Shown here: piece by piece, positions 1-7,386 of the stretch
Numbering within the stretch: position 1 is the stretch's first letter
Layout: each line of letters begins with the position of its first letter
Source: Desulfuromonadales bacterium
GTDB taxonomy: Bacteria > Desulfobacterota > Desulfuromonadia > Desulfuromonadales > BM103
DNA: 64,000 nt
Direction of reading: 5' to 3'
NCBI GenBank assembly: GCA_030145205.1
Contig: JAQYVZ010000023.1
Coordinates: 1-64,000, forward strand
Made by a program: the position numbers and the translations under genes
The notes under the pieces: generated by a model
Seen by the model: only the letters and a program-made list of their open reading frames with translations
Told to the model about the DNA's origin: nothing
Database searches by the model: none

Positions 1-320
1 ATTTTTTTCGTGCCGACTCGGCCAGGGGATAGAACACCTGCACGACAATCAGGGTTTCTAGGGATTTTCCGCATCGGGTGATTCGGCCCGGAGAAAGATG
101 CTGACACGACTGGCCGGACGGTTTCGTCATTCCTAGATTGCAGGATCAATAAGAACCTAGCGTTTCAGTCAAACTGAATACAGCAAAACGATGCAAGAGG
201 ACTTATAAAAAAGAGCGCCCCCAGGAAGGGCGCTCCTTGTGAATACTGGTCGGGATGACTGGATTCGACGTAGCAACCCCCTAGGCTCGATTATTTAAAC
301 TTACCTCAGTCATCCCTTAT
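1..320. other. Intergenic region at left edge, no gene seen
   Basis: No convincing coding region is visible. The only clear element is the hairpin at about 206-236, annotated separately. A short stretch near 133-155 (attcctagattgcagg) resembles the cttacattgcagg motif that recurs at about 2000, 2550 and 3035. Confidence 0.5.
206..236 (-). terminator. Intrinsic terminator of the 321-1217 gene
   Basis: A perfect 8-bp stem (gagcgccc / gggcgctc) with a 7-base loop, followed on the minus strand by a run of six T. It lies about 85 bases past the stop codon of the minus-strand lipoprotein gene. Confidence 0.8.
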
Positions 321-1217
321 TTACTTCACACATAAATCTACCCATGACTGCGTAGTGTCGTAAGTCATCCACAGGGCACTTGTAAATCGATTCGCATCAT
401 CACTATATTTTCGTCTTAGGGAAATGGAATATCGATAAGCTGTCTTATTGTTTGCCATATGAGGCTTATGGCTGGGGTCAACAGCATAAGTTCTGATTGC
501 CCAGCCTGTCTCATGGTAAATTACATTTAAACCTGAATTTGACAACCAATCAGCAAACTCGTTTTCTGTAAATGGCCAGTATTTTCCATCTTCTAATTTT
601 GTTGGCTTAAACTCTAAATGCACCATGCCACGGTTATAACCTTTTTGATAGCCAATGAAAGATATTTCTCCCTGAAAACCCTGTGAGTTAAATTCATTAG
701 ACCATTTTCTAGAATACATACTTATGTTTAGAAAATCCATGATCTTGGGAAAGGCCTCTGTGTCGTTTATCAAGAGTCCGCAGATAAACGGGTTTAGTTT
801 TTCAAGCAGGTATCTTTCTCCTTTGGTTGGAGCCCTCGCATTCTTAGGGAAATCTGCTTCCTTTGCCTTACGAATCAAACGTGCCGGCTGCTCTTTTTTA
901 GGAGGCGTTTTCTTGGTCTTTACCATTTCGCCTTGGTGCTTAGACTGACGTTTAAGGCTTCTTTCAGCTTCAACCTCTTCTTTAGTTTTCCAGCTAATGC
1001 AATAATCCTCCGTATATGGTTCTGTTTTATAGTACGAACACGTATCTCCTCTCCAACTCGCGCATACTTGACGGTATGCCGTTCGCTGCGACCATTGTTT
1101 GCAACCTGGCTCACCGTACTTCGCTTCGATACCAGGGAACCCTCCACATCCATAGACGACCAAGAGCATGAACGTACTGAGAAAAATCAACCTGTTTCTC
1201 GTACTTGAGTTCTTCAT
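321..1217 (-). CDS. Putative lipoprotein, function unknown
   Basis: 298 residues, not recognised as a known family. The N-terminus is a type II signal peptide: a charged start, a hydrophobic segment (LIFLSTFMLLVV) and lipobox VYGC with Cys at about residue 24, so it is probably lipid-anchored. A Cys-rich stretch follows (about 39-73), then a Lys-rich basic linker (about 85-120) and a globular C-terminal half rich in aromatic residues. GGAG lies six bases before the ATG, which supports this start. The region is AT-richer than the main genome and the neighbours are small orphan genes, so this is probably accessory. Confidence 0.6.
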   Translation of the reverse strand: MKNSSTRNRLIFLSTFMLLVVYGCGGFPGIEAKYGEPGCKQWSQRTAYRQVCASWRGDTCSYYKTEPYTEDYCISWKTKEEVEAERSLKRQSKHQGEMVKTKKTPPKKEQPARLIRKAKEADFPKNARAPTKGERYLLEKLNPFICGLLINDTEAFPKIMDFLNISMYSRKWSNEFNSQGFQGEISFIGYQKGYNRGMVHLEFKPTKLEDGKYWPFTENEFADWLSNSGLNVIYHETGWAIRTYAVDPSHKPHMANNKTAYRYSISLRRKYSDDANRFTSALWMTYDTTQSWVDLCVK

Positions 1218-1320
1218 ATCCGTCTCCGTTGGCTAATTGTTCTCCGTTACGAGTCTGCAGCAAATCATAGTTCTGGATTCGTCGACCGAACAATCATGGA
1301 AGGTTGTTTCTAGGATCCCG

Positions 1321-1662
1321 TCAATCATTATCCAGTATCATTTCCCAGTAGCGCTCAAAGCTTCGCTCTGCGGCCTCGCGTGTACTGAATGGCCCACTGA
1401 TAGCTCTCGGTTTGTGACCACCGTCCATTGCAACCGCAACCTCTTCAGTTGATAAAACATGAAGACCGGACCTGTCTTCCGCGCCTTGGCACTTTAACTT
1501 CCCTTTCAGTTCAACGAACCAAAACTGTCCTGCTAGAGGGCTCAACGGTCGGTCTTGCTCATCGGGTCCCATGGCGTTCGGGGAGACAGTTGCAAATTTT
1601 CCGTCAAGAGGATCCGAACCTTGACCTAGGTTCTTCTGGCAGAAGTATGTCGGTTTGCTCAT
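1321..1662 (-). CDS. Small hypothetical protein
   Basis: 113 residues, no signal peptide or membrane segment, not recognised. The C-terminus (GPFSTREAAERSFERYW) looks like a short helical segment. GAGG lies four bases before the ATG. It is separated from the lipoprotein gene by about 100 bases on the same strand and may be independently expressed. It could be a spurious ORF, but length, ribosome binding site and composition favour a real gene. Confidence 0.45.
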   Translation of the reverse strand: MSKPTYFCQKNLGQGSDPLDGKFATVSPNAMGPDEQDRPLSPLAGQFWFVELKGKLKCQGAEDRSGLHVLSTEEVAVAMDGGHKPRAISGPFSTREAAERSFERYWEMILDND

Positions 1663-1966
1663 ACAACCTCACAAAACATAATTTCACTTTCCAGTTTAAT
1701 ATATTTCCCATTAAAAGCACTTCAACTCAAAAAGAATATGAAGCATGCCTGGTTTAGCAAAAAGTTGCTGGCTTAGGCTCGACTTCAATCAAGTCGAGAA
1801 TGCAAGAGATTTTTGAGATGTATTTGTTAGGGCTCAGCTTGAAGTGAGTAAAGTAATCTTATGTTGGGGGCGCTCGATGGCAATTAAAGCGGTCGATATA
1901 TTCCGTAAGCTTCCCCTAAAGGTGCCAGACTAAAAGTAGATCTTATAAGTCACTACTTATAAAGCA

Positions 1967-2013
1967 CGAAAGCCCTCAATCTTCGGATCGGGGGCTTTCT
2001 TACATTGCCGGGG
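1967..2013 (+). repeat. Terminator-like repeat, copy A
   Basis: Hairpin with gaaagccc / gggctttc arms followed by cttacattgc. Nearly the same block recurs at 2509-2555, and its tail recurs at about 3027-3043. The arms and position suggest an intrinsic terminator or a small dispersed element. Confidence 0.7.
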
Positions 2014-2037
2014 TTCTGAGAGCAAAATCAGCCTTTT

Positions 2038-2102
2038 TTGATATAGTTCAGAAAGCAAATTTAATTTCTGCTCCCTGTAGGTTAATGTGCCAACCTAACT
2101 CA
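2038..2102 (+). promoter_or_regulatory. Probable promoter and operator of the 2117 gene
   Basis: TTGATA (2038-2043), a 17-base spacer, then TTAATT (2061-2066). Further on, an inverted repeat taggtt / aaccta (about 2080-2099) sits just before the ribosome binding site and could be an operator or a leader hairpin. The -35 side with its T-run is repeated at 2678-2690. Confidence 0.45.
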
Positions 2103-2116
2103 GGAGGAAACCAAAC

Positions 2117-2449
2117 ATGACGCGATTATCAAGGAAGTTATTCATTGTTGGTGCCAGCATTTTTTTATTGATAATGGCTAGCGCAGCCAGTTCACAGGAG
2201 CTTAAATGGGTCAACAGTAACAATGAATCCTGTTACATCACTTGTGATCGACAGGAGATGAAACCGGTCGCTTCAGGAGAATACACAAATGGTAAGCCAT
2301 ATTATGTTTGCGCTGCGGAGGTCGGCGGAACGATGCAGGGGTATAGACCCGGGTATAATCTATCACCGAAATGGGACAATGTGTGCACTGTAGGCTACGG
2401 AGGTAATGAAAGAATGATACATCGGTATAAATGCTTATGTGTCAAATAA
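2117..2449 (+). CDS. Small secreted Cys-rich protein, function unknown
   Basis: 110 residues. The N-terminus is a signal peptide (basic MTRLSRK, hydrophobic core, cleavage after about ASS at residue 26). The mature part is about 85 residues with six Cys (SCYITC, YYVC, NVC, YKCLC), suggesting a disulfide-stabilised exported protein. AGGAGGAAACC precedes the ATG. It has its own promoter-like block and a terminator-like hairpin downstream, so it is monocistronic. Not recognised as a family. Confidence 0.6.
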   Translation: MTRLSRKLFIVGASIFLLIMASAASSQELKWVNSNNESCYITCDRQEMKPVASGEYTNGKPYYVCAAEVGGTMQGYRPGYNLSPKWDNVCTVGYGGNERMIHRYKCLCVK

Positions 2450-2453
2450 TGTA

Positions 2454-2488
2454 AAATGGCCCGTTCCGCCCTGGACTGGCCATTCTCG
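2454..2488 (+). terminator. Hairpin after the 2117 gene
   Basis: tggcc / ggcca arms with a GC-rich middle. A very similar hairpin sits after the next gene (2999-3030), so each small gene seems to carry the same 3' structure. Confidence 0.5.
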
Positions 2489-2508
2489 TGTTGCACCATC
2501 TATAACAG

Positions 2509-2555
2509 ACGAAAGCTCTCAATCTTAGGATCGGGGGCTTTCTTACATTGCAGGG
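2509..2555 (+). repeat. Terminator-like repeat, copy B
   Basis: Second copy of the block at 1967-2013 with only a few differences in the loop and arms, followed by the same cttacattgc tail. Confidence 0.7.
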
Positions 2556-2733
2556 GCTATTCAACTCTTTCTGGGTCAAAAACAGGTCGAGGAGCTTAAT
2601 TACAAAATGTGTTGGCTAAGTTGTGGCAATCAAGGCCTGATTCCTAAAAATCGGGTTATGAGAGAGCAATTCCCTCTTTTTTGATATAGTCTAGAAGCTC
2701 ATTCTTTGCCATTTTTTTTCAGAGTGCCTTCAT

Positions 2734-2976
2734 ATGGTAGAAGATCCAATTACTTTAATGGCTGTGGTGATTATGGTTTTCACCCATGTCAAGATGGCGA
2801 TCAAGGCAAGGGACGATTCCAGGACAAAAGGCTTTGAGGCACTTCTGTTCTTGTGTTGTCCACCTTTCGCCCTTTTGTATTATATGCGAATGCCAAAAAG
2901 AAAGAGGTCTAGGATTGGTTGCCTGCATTGGATATTTCTAGCGTCTTTGACTGTTGTTATATACAAGGTCTCCTAG
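2734..2976 (+). CDS. Small membrane protein, function unknown
   Basis: 80 residues with two or three hydrophobic segments (about 8-20, 36-51, 66-79) separated by basic stretches (KAIKARDDSRTKG; RMPKRKRSR), as expected for a small inner-membrane protein. The ribosome binding site is weak (gagtgcc). It is followed by a hairpin like that after the 2117 gene. Not recognised as a known family, and coding status is less certain than for the 2117 gene. Confidence 0.4.
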   Translation: MVEDPITLMAVVIMVFTHVKMAIKARDDSRTKGFEALLFLCCPPFALLYYMRMPKRKRSRIGCLHWIFLASLTVVIYKVS

Positions 2977-3427
2977 AGGCCACCATCAATAAGATGACAA
3001 AATGGACCTTCCGTCCAGGATGGGCCATTCTTACATTGCAGGATTTCTAGGATTTACCTCTGACGCCCCGCTAGTGATACGTCTAAATCAGAAATAGAAC
3101 CTGTAGAAAAAACCAATTGCTTAATGAGAGTACGGACACTGGCTGTAGGTACACTTTTTCCCGGAGAACTTAATTTTATAGTCCGCTAAATCACGTGCTT
3201 TTCTGCGTGATATGCCCGGTTTTTGATGTCCATATATCGCTAAAAATCCACAATAAGACATCTTCCCAAATTTAGTTTAATCCTGCCCCTATCTTTTCAG
3301 GCAGTTATGCGTTCAAAAAAACTCTTGCCAATTTTTAACCATTCCCTGGTTGGCCCCAAAGCGATGGCATAGATTTTGATAACTTTTTTTGTAAAGCATT
3401 CGTTCCAAGCTCTCAGGGGAAGGAACT
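2977..3427. other. Intergenic region
   Basis: Contains the hairpin tggacc...gggcca (about 2999-3030) and a third, partial copy of the cttacattgcagg motif (about 3027-3043). Beyond this I see no gene. An AT-rich stretch at about 3370-3400 probably holds the promoter of the hemerythrin-like gene. Confidence 0.5.
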
Positions 3428-3784
3428 ATGGGACAGGCGCTCCATTCAACTTGCATTCCAGATATTGATCGACAACATCAGGCACTTCATACCCTGCTTG
3501 AACACTATCGTTGTGCTTCCTCTCAACAAGAAGAACAACAAACTCTTGTACGCTTAACAGCTTCTTTGCGCGTGCATTTCGATTTTGTCGCAGCTTTCTT
3601 TGACATCAAGTTCCCTGCCGAATTTAAAAATAGACAAGATGAAATCCTTAACTGGGTTGATATCAAGATTCAACAACGCAACTTGGGCATGATTACCCAA
3701 GAAACGCTGTCTAAGGAACTCAGTGGCATGTTGTTACATAACAGCAACATAATGGGCACAAAGTTCCAGGATTTGGGGAGCTAG
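3428..3784 (+). CDS. Hemerythrin-fold protein lacking most iron ligands
   Basis: 118 residues, the normal length for a bacteriohemerythrin. The family layout is recognisable: IDRQHQALH (17 = first His ligand), LRVHF (His50), the FP pair at 62-63 that matches YP of the family, and C-terminal NIMGTKF matching the usual HILGTDK. Of the usual iron ligands only His17 and His50 remain. The usual Glu is Val54, the later two His are Asn68 and Glu72, and the C-terminal His and Asp are Asn107 and Lys112. It is therefore unlikely to bind a diiron site or O2 normally. GGGGAAGG precedes the ATG. Family assignment rests on pattern matching by eye. Confidence 0.6.
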   Translation: MGQALHSTCIPDIDRQHQALHTLLEHYRCASSQQEEQQTLVRLTASLRVHFDFVAAFFDIKFPAEFKNRQDEILNWVDIKIQQRNLGMITQETLSKELSGMLLHNSNIMGTKFQDLGS

Positions 3785-3843
3785 CTAGTAGCTTTTTCTA
3801 AGATTGGGAGTGTTTGCAAAAGATAAAACACAGGGGGGTAAGA

Positions 3844-4193
3844 ATGATAAGGGGCAAGTTAAGCTGTATCGTCTGTCTGTTGGCTTTGTGTGGCTGGCTA
3901 CATTCGGCACCCGCATTTGCCACCATTGAAGGTGGTGATGAGCGGCACGGAGAGGTCGTTGCACGGGAGCACTGCAAAGTTTGCCACGCACAGGGAGCCG
4001 AAGCCGGCACCATGACGCCACTTTCGCGGACCCAGCGACAGTGGGAACGTTTCTACAGCAACGACGGCATGATAAAATTGTTCCAGGCGCCTGGGACGAT
4101 CTTTCGGATAAGGATTTGCTGGATACCCTGCAGTTCATGTACAACCACGCGGCCGATTCCGATCAGCCGAGTATCTGCAATTCCGCTGGATGA
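3844..4193 (+). pseudogene. Monoheme cytochrome c, frameshifted
   Basis: Begins MIRGKLSCIV with a signal peptide (cleavage after about AFA, residue 26) and one heme site CKVCH (44-48). The frame is intact to about 4066; the family-like C-terminus (GAWDDLSDKDLLDTLQF, then AADSDQPSIC) continues in another frame from CAT at 4068 to TGA at 4191-4193. Loss of one base around 4066-4068 (GAC GGN CAT becoming GAC GGC AT) explains the shift. Read in the first frame the protein would run to 4338 with an unrelated tail. It is either a real pseudogene or a sequencing error. It is similar in plan to small Geobacter-type c-type cytochromes ending in HAADSDQP. Translation from the earlier ATG at 3814 is possible but less likely. 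Confidence 0.7.
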
Positions 4194-4408
4194 AACAGAC
4201 CCTGATTTTGCGGTACTTGAAGATTGGCCCTGGAGGGCCGTCAGGGGTTTTAGGAATCGTTCGGTTCAGCAACTTTTGAAGCCAGATCATCTTGGAGGAG
4301 GACAAACAAGAGTCCTCTACTTTAACATCCCCGCGTAGCTCACACTAGATTGACATATCTTATTTATACAAGGTTCAGATGGCTAGATCTAATATGAGAG
4401 GGGTGCAA

Positions 4409-4774
4409 ATGAAAAAGAAAATACTGATTGTTGAGGACGAGCCAAACATAATAACACTTGTAAGTATTCTGTTGACTGCCAGAGGTTACGAAGTCAAAGG
4501 CGTCGGTGATGGTCAGGCTGCGCTGGATGCAGTGGCTACAATGAAGCCAGACCTGCTGCTTCTAGACATTATGCTTCCTGAAATTGACGGGCTTGAGGTC
4601 TGTCGGAAAATTAAGGCCAACGAGGCGACTCGCCATATTCCGGTTGTTATGCTTACTGCCAAAAGGACCAATGAAGACCTTGCCAAAGGTGAGCAAGCGG
4701 GTGCTGACGAGTACATAACAAAACCGTTCAAGGCTGAGAAGGTCATAAGAACCATTCAGAGGGTCCTTTCTTGA
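4409..4774 (+). CDS. Single-domain response regulator
   Basis: 121 residues, a complete receiver domain with no output domain. Acidic pocket ED at 9-11, phosphoacceptor Asp53 (LLLLDIMLP), Thr in VMLTAKR and Lys in ITKPF are all present. It therefore acts as a CheY-like phospho-relay or adaptor. The ATG at 4409 is chosen over the in-frame ATG at 4379 because GAGGGG lies about six bases before it. No histidine kinase is next to it, so the partner is encoded elsewhere. Confidence 0.85.
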   Translation: MKKKILIVEDEPNIITLVSILLTARGYEVKGVGDGQAALDAVATMKPDLLLLDIMLPEIDGLEVCRKIKANEATRHIPVVMLTAKRTNEDLAKGEQAGADEYITKPFKAEKVIRTIQRVLS

Positions 4775-4824
4775 GCATCGAAGCCCTACCGCAGATTCCT
4801 GATATTTTGAAGCCTAAACAATTT

Positions 4825-4858
4825 GGCCACTAGGGTTAGTTCCTTGGTGGCCTTTCTT
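4825..4858 (+). terminator. Terminator of the response regulator gene
   Basis: ggccac...gtggcc stem extended by taggg / cctt pairs, then a T-rich run (tttctt). Confidence 0.75.
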
Positions 4859-4989
4859 ATTTGTCACGAAATTTAGTAAGCAGCGACATCTAGAGGATGC
4901 TCTTTATTATATTTCCTATTGCATGTCATTCTCAGATTATCTAAGAAGATCCGAGACGCATATTCTCAACAGTAGATACCGAAGACCAA

Positions 4990-5034
4990 ATAAAACGCCA
5001 TCAGACCGCTGTAAGGGCCTGATGGCGTTATTGT
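4990..5034 (-). terminator. Terminator of the Fe-S protein gene
   Basis: Strong stem aacgccatcag / ctgatggcgtt, followed on the minus strand by ttttattt. It lies just past the stop of the minus-strand gene at 5088-5867. Confidence 0.8.
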
Positions 5035-5087
5035 ATTCTGGACTCCGAGTCCGGCTATATTGCCGACAGCCACCCCATTACCTTCCG

Positions 5088-5867
5088 TTATTTCAAATCG
5101 CCTTGCACACCGATCTTGACCGTTTCGAACGGCAAGTCAACACCGCTGGCGTCAAGCGCCTGCCGGGCGATGGCGATCAGGCCGGAGCAGCAGGGGACCT
5201 CCATGTGTGCGACGACAATCTTGGTAATGCCGCCCGACTTGATCATGGCGGTGAGTTTTTCGATGTAAAGTTGTGCGTCATCAAATTTCGGACAACCGAC
5301 AACCAGGGAGCGCCCCTTGAGAATGTCCTTGTGAAAATCGGCATAGGCGAAGGGCGCGCAGTCGGCCGAGAGCAGGAGCTCCTTCCCTTCCAGGAAAGGG
5401 GCCGTTGGCGGCACCAGGTTCATCAGCACCGGCCACTGTCGTAATTCTGAGGGCCTTTGCCCCGGGGTGTCGCTGCTTGAGGATTCTGTCTTTTCGAAAT
5501 TCATCAGACGTGCAGACGGGCAGCCCCCGCCAGCGTGGGCCGGCGGCGTAAAACTTTTCACCTGGGCCGAAGGGCATCCGCCCGCCGCGGGCGCCGGGTG
5601 AGCATGCGCAACCGGCTCACGCCCCATTTTTTTCAGATGTGTTTCCACAGCATCTTCATCAAATTCGTCCGCTTCCCGCCTCTCGATCGTGATCGCTCCT
5701 TGCGGGCAGTCACCAAGACAGGCGCCGAGGCCATCGCAGAGGTTGTCCGCGACCAGTCGCGCCTTGCCGTCGATGATCTGAATCGCACCTTCCGCGCAGG
5801 ACGGCACGCAGAGACCGCAACCGTCGCACTTGTCCTCGTCAATATTCACCATTTCACGGGTCGCCAT
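5088..5867 (-). CDS. Ferredoxin-domain iron-sulfur protein
   Basis: 259 residues. The N-terminal ferredoxin-type domain (1-65) has one complete CxxCxxCxxxC motif (Cys14, 17, 20, 24). The second motif (CDGLGACLGDCP) has Cys44, 50 and 54 but Leu where the second Cys should be. A linker holds two similar short motifs, GGCPSAQ and GGCPSAR (about 95-120). The C-terminal half (150-259) has a GCP and a PCCSG motif and may carry another metal or thiol site. AAAGGAG precedes the ATG. This architecture occurs in anaerobic bacteria as a probable electron carrier; the partner is unknown. It has its own terminator. Confidence 0.75.
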   Translation of the reverse strand: MATREMVNIDEDKCDGCGLCVPSCAEGAIQIIDGKARLVADNLCDGLGACLGDCPQGAITIERREADEFDEDAVETHLKKMGREPVAHAHPAPAAGGCPSAQVKSFTPPAHAGGGCPSARLMNFEKTESSSSDTPGQRPSELRQWPVLMNLVPPTAPFLEGKELLLSADCAPFAYADFHKDILKGRSLVVGCPKFDDAQLYIEKLTAMIKSGGITKIVVAHMEVPCCSGLIAIARQALDASGVDLPFETVKIGVQGDLK

Positions 5868-6132
5868 GTTTAGCTCCTTTATAAGCAGAATGATTTTGTT
5901 GTCATCGTGGTTAAAACTTACATCGAACAGGCCGGTTAAACCTTGACCCTGATCAAAGAATGGCCAAAAATATCATTTTTCTCATCAGACGCTGCGCTCA
6001 AGGCCTAGGAATAGACAACAGCCCAAATTAGCAGTATCCTGCCCTGAAAAAGGTCAGAGAACAGCCTTGCCCCCCTCTCCCTGGCGGGAAAGGGTGTTTT
6101 TGTGTGATACTGTACAGAGAAAGGAACGTGCT

Positions 6133-6537
6133 ATGGAGACTATTGGCGAACAGATTGAGACTTTCCTGGCCGCGCCCAGTTTCGGCGTGATCGGTGCTTC
6201 TATCAAGCGTGAAAAGTACGGCAACAAGGTGCTGCGCTGCTACCAGCAGAACCAGCGCAACGTGATCCCGGTCAACCCGGTCGAAAAGGAGATCGAAGGC
6301 GTTGTCTGTGTTGTCTCGGTCGACGCCCTGCCGGCGGAAACCGTCAGCATTTCGGTGATCACACCGCCCAAGATCACCGAGCAAGTGGTCGAGCAGGCGA
6401 TCGCCAAAGGGATCAGGAACATCTGGATGCAACCCGGCGCAGAGAGCCCGGCAGCGGTCGCAGCCTGCCAGACGGCGGGACTCAATGTGATTGCCGACGG
6501 CAGCTGCGTGCTGGTCGTGCTGGGGTATCACGAATAG
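6133..6537 (+). CDS. CoA-binding protein (Rossmann fold, YccU-like)
   Basis: 134 residues covering one CoA_binding_2 domain. Visible landmarks: FGVIGAS near the N-terminus (nucleotide loop), VIPVNP, TPPKIT and NIWMQPGAES, all typical of the family. Members bind CoA or acyl-CoA; the physiological role is not established. The start is at METIGEQ because AAAGGA lies upstream of it. It stands alone between an Fe-S protein gene and an XRE regulator, and ends in a strong shared terminator. Confidence 0.85.
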   Translation: METIGEQIETFLAAPSFGVIGASIKREKYGNKVLRCYQQNQRNVIPVNPVEKEIEGVVCVVSVDALPAETVSISVITPPKITEQVVEQAIAKGIRNIWMQPGAESPAAVAACQTAGLNVIADGSCVLVVLGYHE

Positions 6538-6574
6538 ACAACTGCGCGACACGCAGCCTGTCTGCTGAAAATCA

Positions 6575-6614
6575 TAAAAAAGGCGACACGTCGAATGACA
6601 GGTCGCCTTTTTTG
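6575..6614. terminator. Bidirectional terminator
   Basis: aaaaaaggcgac / gtcgcctttttt stem, T-run on either strand. Serves the CoA-binding protein gene (plus) and the XRE-cupin gene (minus). Confidence 0.85.
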
Positions 6615-6678
6615 ATGAATCTTCGAAATCTACTGTTCAAAGTGGCAATCTTTAATATGTACTGTCTCGCAAGCGTTG

Positions 6679-7233
6679 CTAGGATAGATAACTAACTTGC
6701 ATGATGGCGGTTGCGGTTTGATCTCCGAGACATTCGTAATCGTGCGGACAATTTGCTTCAAATTTAAGAAATTCCCCCTCGTTGATAACATAAACTTTCC
6801 CATCTAAGCTCAATTGCAGTTTTCCTTTGATCAAAAAGATATACTCATAGACACGACCCTTATGCGGTTCACCATGAAACTGCGTCCCTGGGTCTATTTC
6901 AAAATAATAGGATTCAAAAGACTGTTGTGGGTCGAAAGGGATAAGAGGAAAGAGCCTGTAATGTTCCCCTTCGGCAGTAAGGGGCGTCTCTTCTCGAAAC
7001 GATTTTACCTCTGCCTGAATCGGTTGCTTACAAAGCAGTGAGGTAAAAGAGACCCTCAGTCCATTTGCAATTTTCCATAAAGTGGCAATTGTCGGACTGG
7101 AATTGCCCGTCTCAATCTGTCGCAGCATGCTTTTGCTGACTCCGGTCAGCTCGGCTAATTGGTCGAGACTTAGCCCGCGCGTTTCACGATGGCAACGTAG
7201 ATTGGCAGCAATTGACTCGATGGATTGTTCCAT
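6679..7233 (-). CDS. XRE-family regulator with cupin domain
   Basis: 184 residues. Helix-turn-helix at about 8-62 (RETRGLSLDQLAELTGVS, then LRQIETGNSSPTIATLWKIA) and a C-terminal cupin (about 105-182) with HGEPHKGRVYEYIFLIKG as the metal or ligand-binding strand. The family binds a small molecule in the cupin and represses or activates nearby genes. It is divergent from the radical SAM gene at 7387, and the shared intergenic space holds a near-perfect 22-bp palindrome that is the likely operator. The ligand cannot be read from sequence. Confidence 0.85.
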   Translation of the reverse strand: MEQSIESIAANLRCHRETRGLSLDQLAELTGVSKSMLRQIETGNSSPTIATLWKIANGLRVSFTSLLCKQPIQAEVKSFREETPLTAEGEHYRLFPLIPFDPQQSFESYYFEIDPGTQFHGEPHKGRVYEYIFLIKGKLQLSLDGKVYVINEGEFLKFEANCPHDYECLGDQTATAIMQVSYLS

Positions 7234-7272
7234 ATAGCGTACCCCTTGATAACAGACTGAACTAATGTTAGC

Positions 7273-7294
7273 TTAGCGATCAAATGATTGCTAA
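7273..7294. promoter_or_regulatory. Likely operator palindrome of the XRE-cupin regulator
   Basis: Arms ttagcgatca and tgattgctaa around a 2-base centre, matching as inverted repeats at 9 of 10 positions. It is placed between the divergent regulator and radical SAM genes, as expected for an autoregulated site. Confidence 0.6.
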
Positions 7295-7386
7295 ATAATA
7301 CATATAGCGGTGAATTTTTACAAGAGACAACTGTCGAACAAGCGCCCGGTGAGTAGGGATACAAACAGAGACACGAGGCCCAGGAA

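Larger units (their letters stand above)
1663..2116. other. Intergenic region with hairpins and promoter-like repeat
   Basis: No gene seen. It holds a perfect 8-bp hairpin (ctcgactt / aagtcgag, 1778-1798), an inverted repeat ttataagt / acttataa (1943-1962), a terminator-like repeat (1967-2013) and a promoter-like block (2018-2066) leading into the gene at 2117. Confidence 0.6.
4775..5087. other. Intergenic region with two convergent terminators
   Basis: Contains the two hairpins annotated at 4825-4858 and 4990-5034, one for each of the converging genes. No gene seen. Confidence 0.7.

Noticed and set aside
1967-2555. CRISPR array from the repeated blocks
   Set aside because: Only two or three copies about 500 bases apart, with genes between; these look like terminators.
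5535-5873. Open frame on the plus strand over the Fe-S protein gene
   Set aside because: It is the antisense of the minus-strand gene, which has clear ferredoxin motifs and a ribosome binding site; the plus frame has none.
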